A DNA stretch of 64,000 nucleotides from Pseudovirgaria hyperparasitica (GCF_010093815.1 NW_022985567.1:25367-89366), one strand, 5' to 3'; counted from the stretch's first letter, positions 1-15,188 are shown. Numbers and translations are program-made. The notes: generated from the letters alone by a model not told the origin.

Positions 1-1535
1 TCTTTTTTTAGATTCTTATAGTTAGATAAAATATATTCTATTTCTCTATACTTATAGTAATAAAGTATACTATAATTCTACTATTTTATAATAGATATTA
101 TATTTAAGTCTATATCTTATTCTTTTCTATATTAAGAAGTACCGCCTTAATTATTTTAGTATCCTCTTAATATATTTCTACTCTAATTTATACTCTTCTA
201 GTACTAATTATAGTAAGATTACTCTTAATTAAATATATTTAATTAATCTTATTTCTAATCTATATAGAGTTCGTCGGTTTTACCTAGAGAGCTATATTTC
301 TTAAGAATATAGTAGTATTTATTAGCTTTCTTCTCTAATTTATATAGATAGTTAAAACTTAATAATACTATTTCTAGTCTTTTATAGATTAATAGAAGTA
401 GTACTTTATAAAACTAGAATATATAAATATTTTCCTATAGTATAGGGATATTATTCTATAGGTTTTAGAGGTATTATAGTAGTTAAGTAGGTATCTAGTT
501 TAGTTATTATACTACGCTTCTTAACTTAGATAGTACCTTTCTTTTATATTCTCCGTCCGTTCTAAGAGTATTTAGTATAAATATAGCTAAATATTTCTAG
601 GTTATTATAGGTAGTAGCTATACTTCCTTCTATCTATTCTATTAATTATAGAATTATAACTCTAGGTATTATTCTCTAAATAAAATATATTATACTTTAA
701 TAGAAAAGAGTAGAGGGTTATTAAGGAAGTACTTTTTATAGTCTCTCTTCTAGTCTTTCTACTCCTTTTAGTTCTTCTCTATAAATATAGTTAGATCTTT
801 AGATTTTAGTATATCTAGAGAAGAAGTAGAGTAAATTAGTAATAAAGCGGCCGGGAGTATAATAGATTATTATAACTCTAATAGTAGGTAAACTAATTCC
901 GCCTAAATTAGTATAGAAAGTTATCTATCTACTATTATTCGGCGTAGTTCTTTAAGAGACTCCTTAAGTTCTTATCTCTTTATAAGAAGTTTTATACGTT
1001 CTATCTACTCTTTAAGAGTTTAAATCTCTTAAGTCTAATTTATAATATATTTCTAAAGTTTAGTAATAGTTTATTATAATACCTTATATAGCTCCGCTAT
1101 AACTTATTATCTAGCTTTATATTATTAGAAGTTACTTAGTATATCTACTATTTCTTTATTAGAAAGTTCTATAATTTAGTCTAATATCTCTACTTCTTAA
1201 TTAGAAATAGCTAGAATTAATACTAATTATAGAGGATCTCTATTATTTAATATAGTATTACTTATTTCTATAGTAGATTATATTAACCTTCTTAGTTCTA
1301 GTTAGACTATCTTAACTATAGTACTATATAGAGAGTAATTTAAATATAAGAATAGAGTTATTAGATAGTAGTATAGTTAGATAGAATAATAGAGTATATT
1401 CTATTATAGAATAAAAATACTACTAAACCCTTTTAGTAGAAGTCTAAGAGTATATATATAAAGGGACGCCGATCTATCTAGTATATAACTATTTACTACC
1501 CTTTATACTACCTTCTAACTATATTAGCTAAGGTA
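1..1535. repeat. RIP-saturated TA-rich flank, no gene seen
   Basis: The stretch is almost devoid of CA and TG dinucleotides and extremely rich in TA, the pattern expected where fungal repeat-induced point mutation has converted CpA to TpA on both strands. No reading frame of useful length and no protein motif survives. It is probably the remnant of a repeat older than the outer LTR element, which inserted at its right edge, but I cannot assign a family. Confidence 0.7.
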
Positions 1536-1540
1536 CGTAT

Positions 1541-1778
1541 TGTAAAGAGTAAAGACGTAGGATAGTAGTCTAATAGTTCATAGAGAGATATAGGAATGTA
1601 TTTATAGAGTCATCTCACTCTTATACGAGGTTGATTCCTAATAAGTAGGAATTAGTTTATACGGTCTACTTATATAGTAACCTCGCTTAACTTAGCTAAC
1701 TTAACCTAGCTCTAGCCACTACGTGGCTATATAGATTAGAATAGTCTATATAGGTCCGTTATAGTTCCCGTTCTAATA
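1541..1778 (-). repeat. Outer element, left (3') LTR
   Basis: This 238-bp repeat matches 20785-21022 over its full length, with differences that are almost all C/T or G/A. A polypurine stretch follows on the internal side at about 1779-1795 on the minus strand, which identifies it as the 3' LTR. Confidence 0.9.
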
Positions 1779-2257
1779 ATATTCTTCTTCTTTTTATACT
1801 TCGCCCCAAAGTACTTAAGTATATATAATTCTAAGTCTCTATAATCTATCATATACCTATATATCCATAACTAAGTTCCTATAACGTTATAACTATCCTT
1901 AATATAGGTGAACTCGAGATTCTAGTTTACTTTTATTAGTTTATACACGCGCTTATCCCTTACTTCGTGGCTACTATCTAGGATATATAATTACTACTTT
2001 AGTTAAGTATATATTTAGCTTCGCTCGCCTTTAATTTTATTCTCTAGTATATCTACCTCGCTCTTAAGGTAAGTCGTTAATTCATATACTATCTTCCCTA
2101 GTTTAGGTTTAGAAGGGTCTATAGTGGTCTATTCTTATTAGAACCGGTCCTATATAACCTATTTACGTTATTACGGTTACTAATTTAGCTTCGTTAATCG
2201 CCGTTAAGGGTAGACGAATATTTCTTCCTTAGATCTCTAGCTAATATATATATATAG

Positions 2258-2650
2258 ATGTCTAATACTAGTTCTATCTCTAAGCCTGCCTCCTTCTCTC
2301 GTAAGACTCGCTCTAAAGATATCGCCTCCTCCCCGGCTACGCTAGCTAAGAAGCCTATCTATCGCGGTAGCACGAAGGCGCGCTCTAAGTCGGAGAAGAG
2401 AGTAGCTAGGGCTGCTACTACTACTACCTCTACTACTAATATAGCTACTAGTCGCTCTAATCTAGGTGATCCTAGTACTAAACTTATAGATAAAGTGGTT
2501 ATAGATTCTCCTCTTACTCTAAAGCGCACGCCGTCTACTCTACCTCCTCTAGAGGATAAAGAAGATCTCGTTATAGACGATAATCGCGAGCCCTCGCGCT
2601 TACCCACGCCGCCGCCTTGCCGCTCTTCCTTCCGGTCTAATATAGACTAA
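2258..2650 (+). other. Open frame antisense to pol in the outer element's 3' region
   Basis: A 130-codon frame lies on the plus strand, opposite to the element's pol. It is Ser/Thr/Arg/Lys-rich with a Pro-rich end and is compositionally less TA-biased than its surroundings. The next kilobase (to about 3700) has similar GC-richer, coding-like texture on the same strand but is broken. It lies between the integrase region and the 3' LTR, so it may be an extra antisense gene of the element or a captured host fragment. I recognise no domain. Confidence 0.35.
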
Positions 2651-5600
2651 TTTAGTCGCTCTAGGTTCTTTTAGAACCTTAATATTTACTCTAAACCCTA
2701 GCCTACTAATAATAAGGCCTAGGTCGCCGAGGATACTAAACGTAGTCACGGTTTACGCTATAGAAAAACGGCAAACTATAGTTCGATATACTATAAGTAT
2801 ATTAAGGGCTATATAGCCGGCTCTAAATATCTCTTTTGCTCGGACTCTAGTATTAGCTATTACTCTACTAACCGCAACGGGCCTATACGCCCTATCTTTA
2901 CTCTATCTACCCGCTACCGCCGCTATACCGTGACTAGTAAGACTTATCTATAGGTAAGTATAATAGGCTATCTTAATCTAGTATAATCTAAAGTGGTCTG
3001 CGCTAATATATTCTTAGATTCCTATATATATATAAGATATATATAACGACCTTCGCGTCTACAAGACCCTCGGGGGTCCTTATAGCCGCCTATCTATTAT
3101 ATAGAGAGAGTTTAGGGAGCGCTATAAGCTCTTCCTAGAGGTTATTAAAGTATAAGTTACGAGTATATTAATTATTTTTAATACCTATTGATTTTTCTAG
3201 CCGCCGTAAGATCCCTAGCGCCTAGGCTATCTATTCTAGGGAGTCTATTCTAGCTATAGAGGCCGTAGAGAGGATTCGCTCTATCCCCCCCCATCTATCT
3301 CGCGCTACTAACAGATCTTATAAGAGGTCTACTATTTCTCCCTCTAAGTCGCCTTATAAGAGGGTATATATTCCCTTCTAGATTATTCTAGATTATATTA
3401 GCTAACTTTAGACCTAGTCGCTACGCTCTAGCGCTTAAGGCTCTTCCCTCTAGGCTCTAACGGATTAGGTTATTACTCTAGAGGCTAAGGTCGTCGTCCT
3501 CCGCCGCTATATCGTGCGGTTAGAGAGAACTATACTAGAGGTTAGGACGGATAATAAGATAGAGGAGTAGCTCTATGGTTCTAGCTCTATATATTAGCTC
3601 TATACCTAGCTCTATATATTCTAGATCTACTATAGGTGGTGCGCGCCGGCTCTATTTACCTAGCTTTTATCCGTTTTAGTCCTTTTTAGACCGTTTAGAT
3701 ACCCGTTAGCTAGTTTCTAGTAATTTAATTCTTAACTTAATAATATTATATATACGCTCGCTTAGCTTATAACTATCGGTTTCTATATTCTAATTTTCCT
3801 TAAGTTATCTAAGTATGGGCACCATATATAAATTAGTTTATCTCTATAAATTCTATTAGAGTACCCGAACTAGTAGCCTAGTAGTTATTAGTTCGGGTAC
3901 TCTAACCTTTTATATTTCGTATTAAGAGTTTAATTCTATGGTAGGGTACCTTTTTTTAGGTTCTTAGTTCTATGTTTTTCTCGTGTATAATGGTCTATAT
4001 TAGTCTATTCTAGACTCTTCTATGTTATTCTATTATGGTATATCGCGTCGCGTTTCTAAAATGGTTATTTACGCTTTCTTCGTGTCTAGTAACCATATAA
4101 CGCTTAAATTATAGGGCTGCTATATAGAGTTTTCCTAGTGCGCGTCTAGATTTCCTAGTTTAGTACTTCGTTCTCTATAGTATCCTTCTTCTTTTTATAA
4201 TAACCGCGACGTCGCTATACTTATATTAATAATATACTATTCTATATCTTTTACTTATACGTAGCTATTATAGAACTTAAGATATATACCGCTAGTTCCT
4301 AGGTGTCCTCGTTCTTAGTATAGTCCTTCTAACGGATTCTATATTTCTAAATACCGTCTTTATTAATTCTATGTTCGATAATATAGTCTACTTCGAACAC
4401 GTCTAGTCTATCTTAGAGTATAATAGAGTGTAACTACACGTTCATGCGGCCATACATATTAGATCGAAATCTTTCGAGTAGTAAGACGTGGAACACGTTA
4501 TAGATTCTTATATCGCTTCCTAAGTCGAGCTCGTAGGCTCTTATACTAATATAACGTTTGATTCGGAAGGGACTAGCCATTTTATAATCGAGCTTCTTAT
4601 TTACTCGCGATATTCGTATATTATAGATATTAAGAAGGACCTCGTTGCCCTCCTCGTACGTCTAATCCTTAGCTAACCTATTATAGTACTTTGTATATAA
4701 GTCGTTTACTTATTAGATTATAGCGCGATAGTTACGTATAGTTTTGAAGATTTTAATTACTAATTCCTAAGCGTAGACGTTCACGTCTATTATTCGATTA
4801 AATTAGACCATCTAAGGCTTAAAACCTATCCTTAGACTACGTCCGAGGTTCGCCTAGAAAGGTATAATATCTATTATACTATAACGACTATTATTATATA
4901 CGAACTCTACTATGCTTAGTAGGGAGGCCTAGTCGTCCTACTCGAAATTATAGAATACGCGTAGGTAGGCCTTAAGCGTCTAGTTCTATCGCTCTATCTA
5001 GCTATCCGTCTAAGGATGAAATACTATAGATATATTTCTATTTATACTTACCATTTTATAGAATAACGTCTAGAATTTAGACGTGAAGGTACTTCCTCGG
5101 TCTATAACGATTCTTTTTAGTATACTATAGACCTTAATAATCTTATTCTAGAATACCTACGCTAGTTCTTTAGATATAATCGTCTTCTATACCGGGATAT
5201 ACCTAGACATCTTTATAAGTCTATCTATAATAATAAGAATAGAATTATAACTTATTCTAAGTATCTCGCTTAGAGATAAGTTAACTATAAAGTCTATAGT
5301 AACGTCTTTCTATATAAAGAGGGGGGCTAAAAGAGGCTATAAATTCCTATATAGCTTATGCCTAGGGGCCTTCGTTCTTTAATAAATCGGATAAGTAGCT
5401 ATCTATTCTTTAATATACTTAGGTATATCTTCCTAAAAATAGTACTAACGAATTAAGCTTAGGGTACATATATACCTAAAGTATTCTACTAGGTTAGCGT
5501 CATAGTATCGACTAACTACATTAAATCGCGCGTTACCCATTAGTATATAGTACTTTCTATTATAGTAAAGTAAGCTATCCACGAAGGTCTACTTATAGTC

Positions 5601-7370
5601 TACTTTAGTCCGTAATAACCTATCTTACTATATTTTACGTAACTTTAAAACTATCGGGTCTATCTTCTATAGATCTACGATTAACTAGGCGAGGTTAATT
5701 AGATATTTACGCCGGGTATTATTACCCTTCCCAACAGCGCTAATAAACGGCCTACTAGAGACTTTAGTACCGCGTCTTTAGTTACCGGCTTCGGTCTTAG
5801 AGATTCGATTACCGGTATCGATGTTAGTATCTCGCTAATCGCCTAATAACTTAAAATCTAACCTTATCCTTAAGAGTTAGGCCTATAGCTACTCTAGGAC
5901 CCTATAGCTACTATAATCCTAGGCACCTTCTTTATAGTTAGGTCTTCTTAATATTCTATTAGCTAGATTTATACTTCTAGGTCGATAGTAGATTATAAAG
6001 TAAAAGTTTATAAGCTACTTAGTCTATCGGACCTATTAACGGTTTAAAACCGTTATACTTATAAACCCCTTTAACTTATAGTAATTAGTTAGTAACTCGA
6101 CGTTATATATAGTACCTTTAAGATAATATCGCTACTATTTAAACGACTCTACTATTACTAGTAGCTCTTAGTTATAGATAGTATATCTAGTCTTAATATC
6201 GACTATTTTGCGTGAGAAGAACGTAACTAGATACTATTAGACCTTTTTAGACTTAGTTAGTCTAGGCTAGAAGAGAATACCTAAGATTATAAATTCTAAC
6301 GCGTCGGTTTTAACGCGGATAGGTTTAGTCGGGTCGAAGTACACTAGTAATAGGGTAGTTATAAATGCCTCTTTGATTTTCTCGAAGAAGGCCCTTTCGC
6401 CTTCTAATAATTCTATAGGCTATAATTTAATATTATACTATTTCTATCTACCGCGGACCGTAATAGACGAATCTATAGTAGTAGTGCACGCGTTAAGTAG
6501 TACTACTAGCCGGGAGAAATACTTAACGAATTTTTAGTAGTAATTAGTAAATCTAATAAAGACACGTATATCTCGAACCGATTTTAGTTTAGGCCAGTCT
6601 ACGATAGTAGCGACCCTGTCCCTTTCTATAGTTATACCTTAATTAGTAATAATAAAGCTAAGGAAGTTAACGTGGTCCTAGTGGAACTTATATTTAGATA
6701 GCTTAATATATAGCTTATATTTTTCTAGTCTATCTAGGACTACGGGTACGTGCTAGATATATTCTTCTTTATTATTAGAGAAGATAAGAATGTTATTAAG
6801 GTATACGATGCACGTCGTGTTAAGTAGACCTACTAGCGCGTTATTAATGTACGCTTAGAAGGTTCCTAGCGCGTTAGTTAGTCTAAAAGGGACTACTATA
6901 TACTCGAAGTATCTATAACGGGTCCTAAACGCCGTTTTCTACTTATCGCCCTTCTTAATATATAGGCGGTAGTAGGTATCGCGTAGATCGAGCTTAGTAA
7001 AGATCTTCGCGCGCCCTAGTCTATTAATAGACTTAGAGATAAGAGGTAGTAGGTAACAATTCTTTCGTATAATATTATTTAGGCTATAGTAGTTAATATA
7101 TAGACGGAGACTCCTATCCTTCTTCTTTATAAAGAGGATTAGAGCTCTAGCTAGAGATATACTAGGTCTAATCTATCCTCGCGTAAGGTTCTTTTTAATA
7201 TATTTTCGGAGGACCTATAGCTCGGGTTCTAATAGAGGGTAGATGGGTCCGTATAGGGGTTATTAACCGTCTTTAAGGTTAATAGTAAGGTTAGTAGATT
7301 AGTATTAAGGTAATTCGGACGAGTCGATCGCTAACGCGATATATTAGTATATTTTATACTAATATAGTAG

Positions 7371-7737
7371 TGTAGTGAGCCATCGCCACGTGTGTCCCTT
7401 TTATAAATAGCTGTGTTCCTAGTATAGTAGTCGCGACGAACTCACAAGTATCTCTCCTAGGTATTATAAGTTCTCTTTGAACGCACGACTTCTTATTAGT
7501 TCTCTTTTATAATAGGACGGGTCTATATAATACTCTTAATTAATTCTTTAATAGCTAAGCCTAATAATCAATACCCATAGAGGCCCATAAACGTAAGAAA
7601 AGGTCGAATAGTCGAATATTAGTGATAGGGGAGCGCCGAGCAGAATGACCAAGGAAAACGCCCTCCTTAAATATATAATGAAGCCATGTAATCGAGCTAG
7701 GGACACATACATATGGGGCTGCAGGAGCGGCCTTCTA
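7371..7737 (-). repeat. Inner element, left (3') LTR
   Basis: This 367-bp repeat is paired with 18437-18803. A purine-rich run on the minus strand directly inside it (about 7738-7755) is a plausible polypurine tract. Confidence 0.88.
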
Positions 7738-7883
7738 TATATACCTCCCCGGCCCATAGAACTACTACCCTTAGTAGTATAGTAACCGTGTAAGAAACCG
7801 TGTAAAGAACGCCTAAAAGAAAGACCTTAATACGAATAAAATGCGCCCCTAGTAAACCTCTCGGCGCGGGTAAACCTTAGCCC

Positions 7884-7919
7884 GGATTATTAGTCAAGGG
7901 CAGCCCTTAACTAATAATC
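7884..7919. repeat. Hairpin repeat copy 1
   Basis: This inverted repeat has arms close to ATTATTAGTTAAGGG and its complement around a 3-nt loop, with one mismatch in the left arm. The same motif recurs at about 15189-15221, 17907-17932 and 21094-21124. Confidence 0.7.
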
Positions 7920-10900
7920 AGGCAGGTTTTCAGGCGCCTAATCTTAGTACTTAAGGTCGCGAGCCAGCTCCTAAAGAATCGTGTCGCTTATCTTAGAGAG
8001 GTTAGATTCCTTCTTATCGGATAGTTCGTTAGGCCTCTCCTATCCGTAGAAGTTCTCTTTAACGTTATCTAGGCCCGCGTTAGACTCGAATTTCTTAAAA
8101 TTAATTAGCCGCTTAGCGGCGCGTGCCTCGTTAAATTCCTTCTAGAACGACCTATCCCTATAGACTAGCCTTTCCTACCTTACCATTTTCTTAAAGGTCT
8201 CCATGAATACCCTCGAGCCCTCCTTAAACTAGGCGTCTACCTTAGCTTTAAGTTATTAAGGACTTACGTTAAGCCACGTAGCTACTTCTTCTTTTACCTC
8301 CTAGCTATCCCATCTTTTACGGCCGACTAATACGTTACTAACGGCGTTAAAACTCGGGAGTTAAACTACGGCTAGGAAGGTAAAAGGAATCGCGCCGTAT
8401 TTATTAGAAAATCCTAACGGAGACGTGGGTCCCGGAGTTAAATTCCTATGAGCTACTGCGAGTTATTCCTATATACCTATTTCAGGCACTTCCATTATCA
8501 TGTAATCAGGGCTAATCGTGATATACCATGGAAGTATCATGCGTCTTCCACCCTTTATAGGACCCTAGGCGCCGTACATTATTAGTGGGCTAGAGATACG
8601 CACTTTAAGGGACTAGTAGGGGACCGGGACGAAGGGACTAAATCGTTTCTTATTGTCCGTATTATAGATCTTATCATTAATAGCCGTGATTATACCGTTT
8701 CGATTGACCCCCTCGCGGAGCTTGGCCTTTAACTACTATTTGTTTAAGAACTTATGGGAGCGGGGAATAATTATAGTATAGTCGTTACTTCGTTCGTCGT
8801 CGAGACTAATACTCCCCTAGATTATATTAAACCCGTATCTATCGCTAGGATCGAGAATTCGATTGATGGCGTTATCGAGATGCTTAAAACCCGTCTTATC
8901 GCCTCTATCCTAGGACTTCGCATAGTACGGGTACGAGATTAGATAGTAGTTAAGATCGGGCCGAAGAGCGACATAGGTAAGCTAGTAAAGTAGGCATTAC
9001 CTAATAAACTATTAGATATAGGAGTGGTATATAGTTCGTAGCCAGCCGTAGTTCGATTTCTTATTAAACATGCGCTAGTAGTACTTATATATATTAAATT
9101 CATCCCTCGCGAGTTCTAGGATACTCTTATTAAGTATAGAGGTCGTCTTTTTTAAGTGGCTTAAAGAGCCCTTTAATGTTAATACTTCCGGTACGTTCCC
9201 ACTCGTCGAAGAGTTACCTACCTATCCTACCGTCCTCCTTCTAAATCATAAATATAATACTAGTAAGGATGGTTTTAATATTAATAACTTACTTCGGGGT
9301 CTCTAGGGCCTAGTAACGATAGACACCTAATGCCTCTATCGGATAAGATAGCCACGCGTACTTCGCGAACTAGGTATAGCGGTCCTTATAAACTTTAAGG
9401 GCCCCCACGTTATCTCTAAACTTATATACTATTTTAAGTCTCGCTACTAGGTTCAAGTGGGACACGCTAATAAGCATATCATTCTTTCTAGCCACGTCTT
9501 AGTAATGCTTATAGTAGACTTTATACGGAACAGCCATATTACCTATCTACGCTTTCTAGCGCACTAGTAGGGCCATTCCCTTAATACTCGTGAAATTCTT
9601 CTTTAATAATATAGCTGCCTTAAAAGTCTTCGTCACTAAAGGCGCGTATTAATACTTCTTAGGCTCGTCCTCTTCCTCGACCGATACTATCGTCTTAGGG
9701 TACGAACTAAGAATAACCGGGGATTATCGTATAGGCGCCCCTGGTAATTACTAAGGGCCGGTAGATAAGGCACGTCCACGAGTAGGTTTTATCGGCGTGG
9801 CCATAATAGGTACTAAAGAGGTTCTCGCATGGCCCGGTAAGGGACGTATACTAGTAGTAGTAGAAGGAATACTTACTTCGAACGGATGACTAGCTTCGAA
9901 GAGATAACGTACTACTAAACTAGGAGACGTGCTTCGTAGAGGGGACTTTACCGTAGGCGTTACCTACGCTAGTTTTAGCGACGGTAAGGTCTAAGGCGGA
10001 GGCAATGCACTTATCTCTTTGATTTATAGATAGTATTCGACGGGCCTATGAACCATTCTACTTATCCGTGACTATTAACTAGCGGGGATAATAAGTCCCG
10101 TCTTATTATGGAACGTTAGTTCATTTTATCGGCTAGGGTAGTTCGAGAGTTACTAGAGAGATAGACCGTCCTTATTACTATCGCTAGCTAGGGCGGTATC
10201 GATATTAGAGCTCTAAAGATATACCTTAATTCCCCTTCCCTTCTATCCCTGGCCGATTTAGAACTATAGAGATACGTTTAACTAGTTCCTCGCTCTCGCC
10301 CATATCCGCATTCGTAAGAGCGCTACTAGCTTTTCCATGAAGTTCTATGTTTACTAGAGCTATCCGAGGGCGGATTAGAGTAACTAGCCGTCGTTATTAG
10401 GGAGGTCTTTTCGCTAGTTTTATAGGATCGCATTTTTAGCTTTTAGGATATGGGAGTTAGTATCTCTTCCACGACGAATTATCTCGTGGACTTCTTTCGG
10501 AATAGAGGAGTTAATCTTTACCTTACTATATCCTATTACGGCTCCTACTTCCTAGAAGAGGTTAACTATGCTACTTAAGAGCTATTCTACGAGGCTAGTA
10601 ATATAAAGGAGATTATTAAACATATCTAGAATATAGTCCCATCGCTCTTACGGGTCCTAGATAGTAATAATTCGGTTAATAGTAGACTCATTTACTTCCG
10701 TAGCTTCTATAGCCTATCTATACGGAGTAGTAGATGGCCTCGATACCACGATAGCCGTTAATGGCCCTACTTTAGTACTCACGACTCTTAACTAGGACCG
10801 CGTCTATCTTATTAGTACTTAACGATCTTATAACTCTTCATAGGTAGGCGTTTTCTTTTTCGGCGGGGCTATTATTATTATCGGTTCTATCGGCGAGTTA

Positions 10901-13900
10901 CGTTCTAAGGAGAGGTAGTTTAAGCGAGGCGGAAGTGGAGGAGGAGGTTTTATTAATTAAGGAGGTATAGAGAGGTGTAAGAGGGAAGAGTTATATACTA
11001 TCTTAAGTTCTCTTTTATGCCTCCTCGAATGCCGGGTATATAGTGATTTTTATAAATGATCCTTGCTAACGGCCGTAGGCCCGTATACGTGTCGAATCTA
11101 TGAATGAATATATACTAGGTATATAGGAAATCTATGAATGAATATGTCTACCGGGTATATAGCGGAATCTATAAATGAATAGATACCGGGTATATTCTTA
11201 TCCTTATGAGACTTCCTATAAGTATCTTTTTCTCCTATACCTCCTCCTTCTTTTCTTCCTTATTAGTTTCTAATAGGGCCCGTTTCATAGTAACGAAATA
11301 GGCCTTCGATAGGTAGGCTTCGATTATACGACCGGCTTTAATATATAGTAGATGGAATTCGCGTAAACGCCATTATATCTTCTTTCGAGCATTACTTGCT
11401 TTAATAATAAGTTTTATCATTTTATAGTGATGATAGGGTTTATCATCCTCTTTCGATGATAGAGTTTATCGTTCTTTTTCGATGATGGAGTTCATCGTCA
11501 TGAGACTACTTTTATAAGCATCCCTTCCCTCCTTAAAAAAAACTTCTATCCCCTAGAAGAAGATATTAATTCTAGGGAAACGTAAATATTCTTCTCTATT
11601 AAAGTCTTGCGGAGTAGGAATTACCACTTCCACCCGGGTTCGTATGGCGTCATCAAGGTATTCCGTAAGTTATTTATGATAGTTTTCCTTATTGCTACTC
11701 TCCTTATTTTCCTTAGTAATTCTTCTAATTAGTAGTCGCGAGGGCTCGTCGTAACTCTCGTTACTTATATTTCTTATAAAATATTTCTTTAACCTATGGC
11801 TAGGAAACGTCCCTCTAAGCATGGCTCTATTAAGCTCCGCGAGCTTATAAGTATAATTAAACACGGACTGGATTCTATATAGCCCCCTCTAATACTACCT
11901 TAGCTTCCGCCCTATATCCTTCTATCGCTATAAGTCGTATAGAAGGATAATCATATTAACTAGTAACGACTCTTAACGAAGGTGATGGTCGTCATTCCAT
12001 GCCTCTCTTAATTCCTTACGCGTTCGTATCGCGTGGGCATGGGCCTCCTTAAGATCCTCGGATCTTCTCTTAAGTTATCTAGCTCGAAGAGTAAGTAAGT
12101 CGGATGTCGATCGCACCTCGTTCTAAGGGAGCATTTAGAGCGACTCGAATTCGACTTCGATAGACATGATTAGTTTATAGCCGAGCATAAGGTATACGGT
12201 ACTATACCCTATACTAGCACGTGTCGTTATTCTATCTGCCTAGATAACCGCATAGAGGTGGCCGGGCTAGTTCTTGAATCCGCTATTAGTTATCTTCGCG
12301 AGAGTATTAGCGAGTAGTATAAAACTTCTCTCGATAATCCTATTTACTCAGGGATTATACGTAGACGTAACCTTCTAATAAATTCCATAGAGTCGGAGGA
12401 GCTCCTCTATAGCACCTATATTTTCTCTACCACCATTATAGGTAATTTTAGGAATGATTCCGTATCTATAGATCACGTTCTTAAAGAGGAACTTTACGAC
12501 GACTATGGACGTGGCCGCCGTATATACCTCCGCCTTAGTCTATCCGCTTAGCTATTCTCGTATAGATACTACTTTACTATACTCTATAGAAGGTAGTAGC
12601 GTCGTTACGTCTAAGTATATTCTTTACTAAAGAATAGGCGTTATAACGTAGTAGAGCCCTTTATTAAGACCTCCGAGGAGTTTACTTCGTTATTAATATT
12701 TATTATAGGTTTTCACGTGCTATCGCACGTCTCTACGTATACCTACCTACTAATACTTATCCTTAATCCTTCCGAGGGTCCCTTCGCTACCTCTATAATC
12801 TATCTTATTATAAGTGGCGGTAATTATACGCGCCCTAGTATTCGGATCCTTAATTACTCGTATGTATTAGCGATGCCTATCTCCTCTCCGCTAGAGTATT
12901 CGGTCATATATAAGGAACTTTAGGTAGTTGGTTATAAAGGCCTTATATACTCGGTCGGTTAGGTCGGTTAGCCTCTTAAGTATAGTAAGGTACTTCGTAA
13001 TCCTCTACTATTTATCACTATATTCATCTATTAAGGGAGACTTAATAGCGGTATAGTCGAGTATCCCTATCATGTAATCTCTCCCGCTAACGGGCTTAAT
13101 TAACGACGTCTCTAGCACGTCTATATATAGAGCTATATCTATAAACTCGTCTAGGTTAAAGGTAGAGACGTCTAGTAGTTCTTCTCCTTCGTATATCCGT
13201 AAGATACTATTAGCGACTATATTACGCTTCCTAGGTACATGCCTAACTATAAAGTTTTATAGCTAAATCCACGCGAGCCACCTAGTAACGAGCGCCCCTA
13301 GTAAGTTAGTTACGGTACGGTTAATTTAAGCGACTAGAGTATTCGCGTCTATTTCTATAATAAAGTATATACTATAGAGGTATTACTAGAACTTCTATAA
13401 CGCGTAGAGGAGGGCTCGGTACTCTAGCTTCACGGTGTCGTAGTTTCTCTTAGCTTTTAACTATATTCCTCTATTATACCGCGATAGCTAATATTTACGA
13501 TCCTCGTTCTCCTATATTAACGTAGCTCCCTATCTAACGTTACTAGAGTCTACTACTAGGATTATATCTCCCGTACCTATCCCGTACCGTAACGTTATTA
13601 GTACGGGAGTAGTAGTTAGAGCTATCTTTAGCGCGTCCATCGAGGTCTACTCCTTAGCTATCTACTACTAGGCCGATTTATTCTTTAATAGTGTAAATAG
13701 CGGCGATGCGATAACAGCGTACCCGGGGATCTATATCCGGAAATATATATAAACGCTAAGGAAGGCTTATACATTCGTTATATTTTTATAGGGTTTCTAG
13801 TCCCTAATAGTAGTAACCTTTTTATTACTCGGTCGCCTCCCTTTAATATCGTAGACGTATCCTATAACGTTGGTAGCTTCAACATACTACTAAGTCTTCT

Positions 13901-15188
13901 TACTACTTAGGGCGTATCCGGCGCGCTCTATATCCGCGAGAACCTTATCCACGTTAATTAAATATTCTAGAATATACCTACGAATTCTAGGTAGGGCCTC
14001 CTTAGAGTTATATTTCGTCATAGGTCCTTTAATACCTAAGTTATCTAGAAATGGTAGAGCCCTCTCTAGGATGTGTTCTTATATAATAGTTAATATAATC
14101 CTAACGAACTAAGCTACTAAATTAGTAGCCCCTTAAGGTAATATTATCCCGCGTAGTAATCCTAGGGGCGTTATAAACCCCGTTAAGTCTCGGTAATACT
14201 CTACTAATAGAATCTAATCGTATCCTAAGAAGAAGTCGGTAAACGTTAAGACGGCTATCCCCGTAAAGTACTCCGAGAACTCTTTACACGAGGGCGGCGT
14301 GGCCGTATTACGAATAGTAACTCGGTTGATTTCTATCGCCGAATTAATTAACCTGTAATCTCGTTCCTTATTAGCTTCCTTCTTCTTTTCCACGAGAAAA
14401 TAGGCGTTTTAATAAGGACTACTATAGGGCTTAAGCCTTCTACTATTAAGACGCTCTTTTAGGATCGTGAGTACCTTCCTATAAAGGGCTCTAGGAATAT
14501 TAAAGTTCTTAGCCTATTATACCTTATGTTCTACCGTTCGGATCTCCTACGGAGGTACTACCTCTTCGTTAAATTTACTAAGGTATAAGAATTCCCATGC
14601 TAGTGCTTCCTTGCGATATAATAAGATCGTATATAGTAACTTAAGTTCTGTAGGACGTAGCTCCATTCTAATCTTTAGCTAACTTATATATAGAGGCGTT
14701 AGACATGTTCCTAGCGGGATAGTTACCCTTCGAGGCTCTATTAGCCTATTAAACGCGTTAAGGCCTAGATAGACGGCTGGAAGAAGTACCTACTATGCGA
14801 TTACTCGTTCACGCTAGTCTAGATACCCTAATAGATTCCTAGGAACCTTTCGGTAGGCTTCGGAGTTATCCACGGGGTGTACTTTAACTCCCTTTCTTTT
14901 ATATATAGTAGCTATACTAAATCCCTTTAATACCCCGGATGAATACTATCTTTAGAGGCCGGTGGAGCCTACTATAAGCTATTCTATTATCATGCCTTAT
15001 TTATATACGAAGGTAGCGTACCTTGCCGCCGTAACTAGGGCGGCTAAGTCATCTTTTCTTAATAACTAAGTAACATTTTCAGGCCGGATTTTCTCGGAAA
15101 GTAACTCTATATAACTTATTTCTATATCCGTATAAAAATATAGCCTATCCCCTTCGTTAGTAGGTTTACCGGACCCTATTTAGTATAG

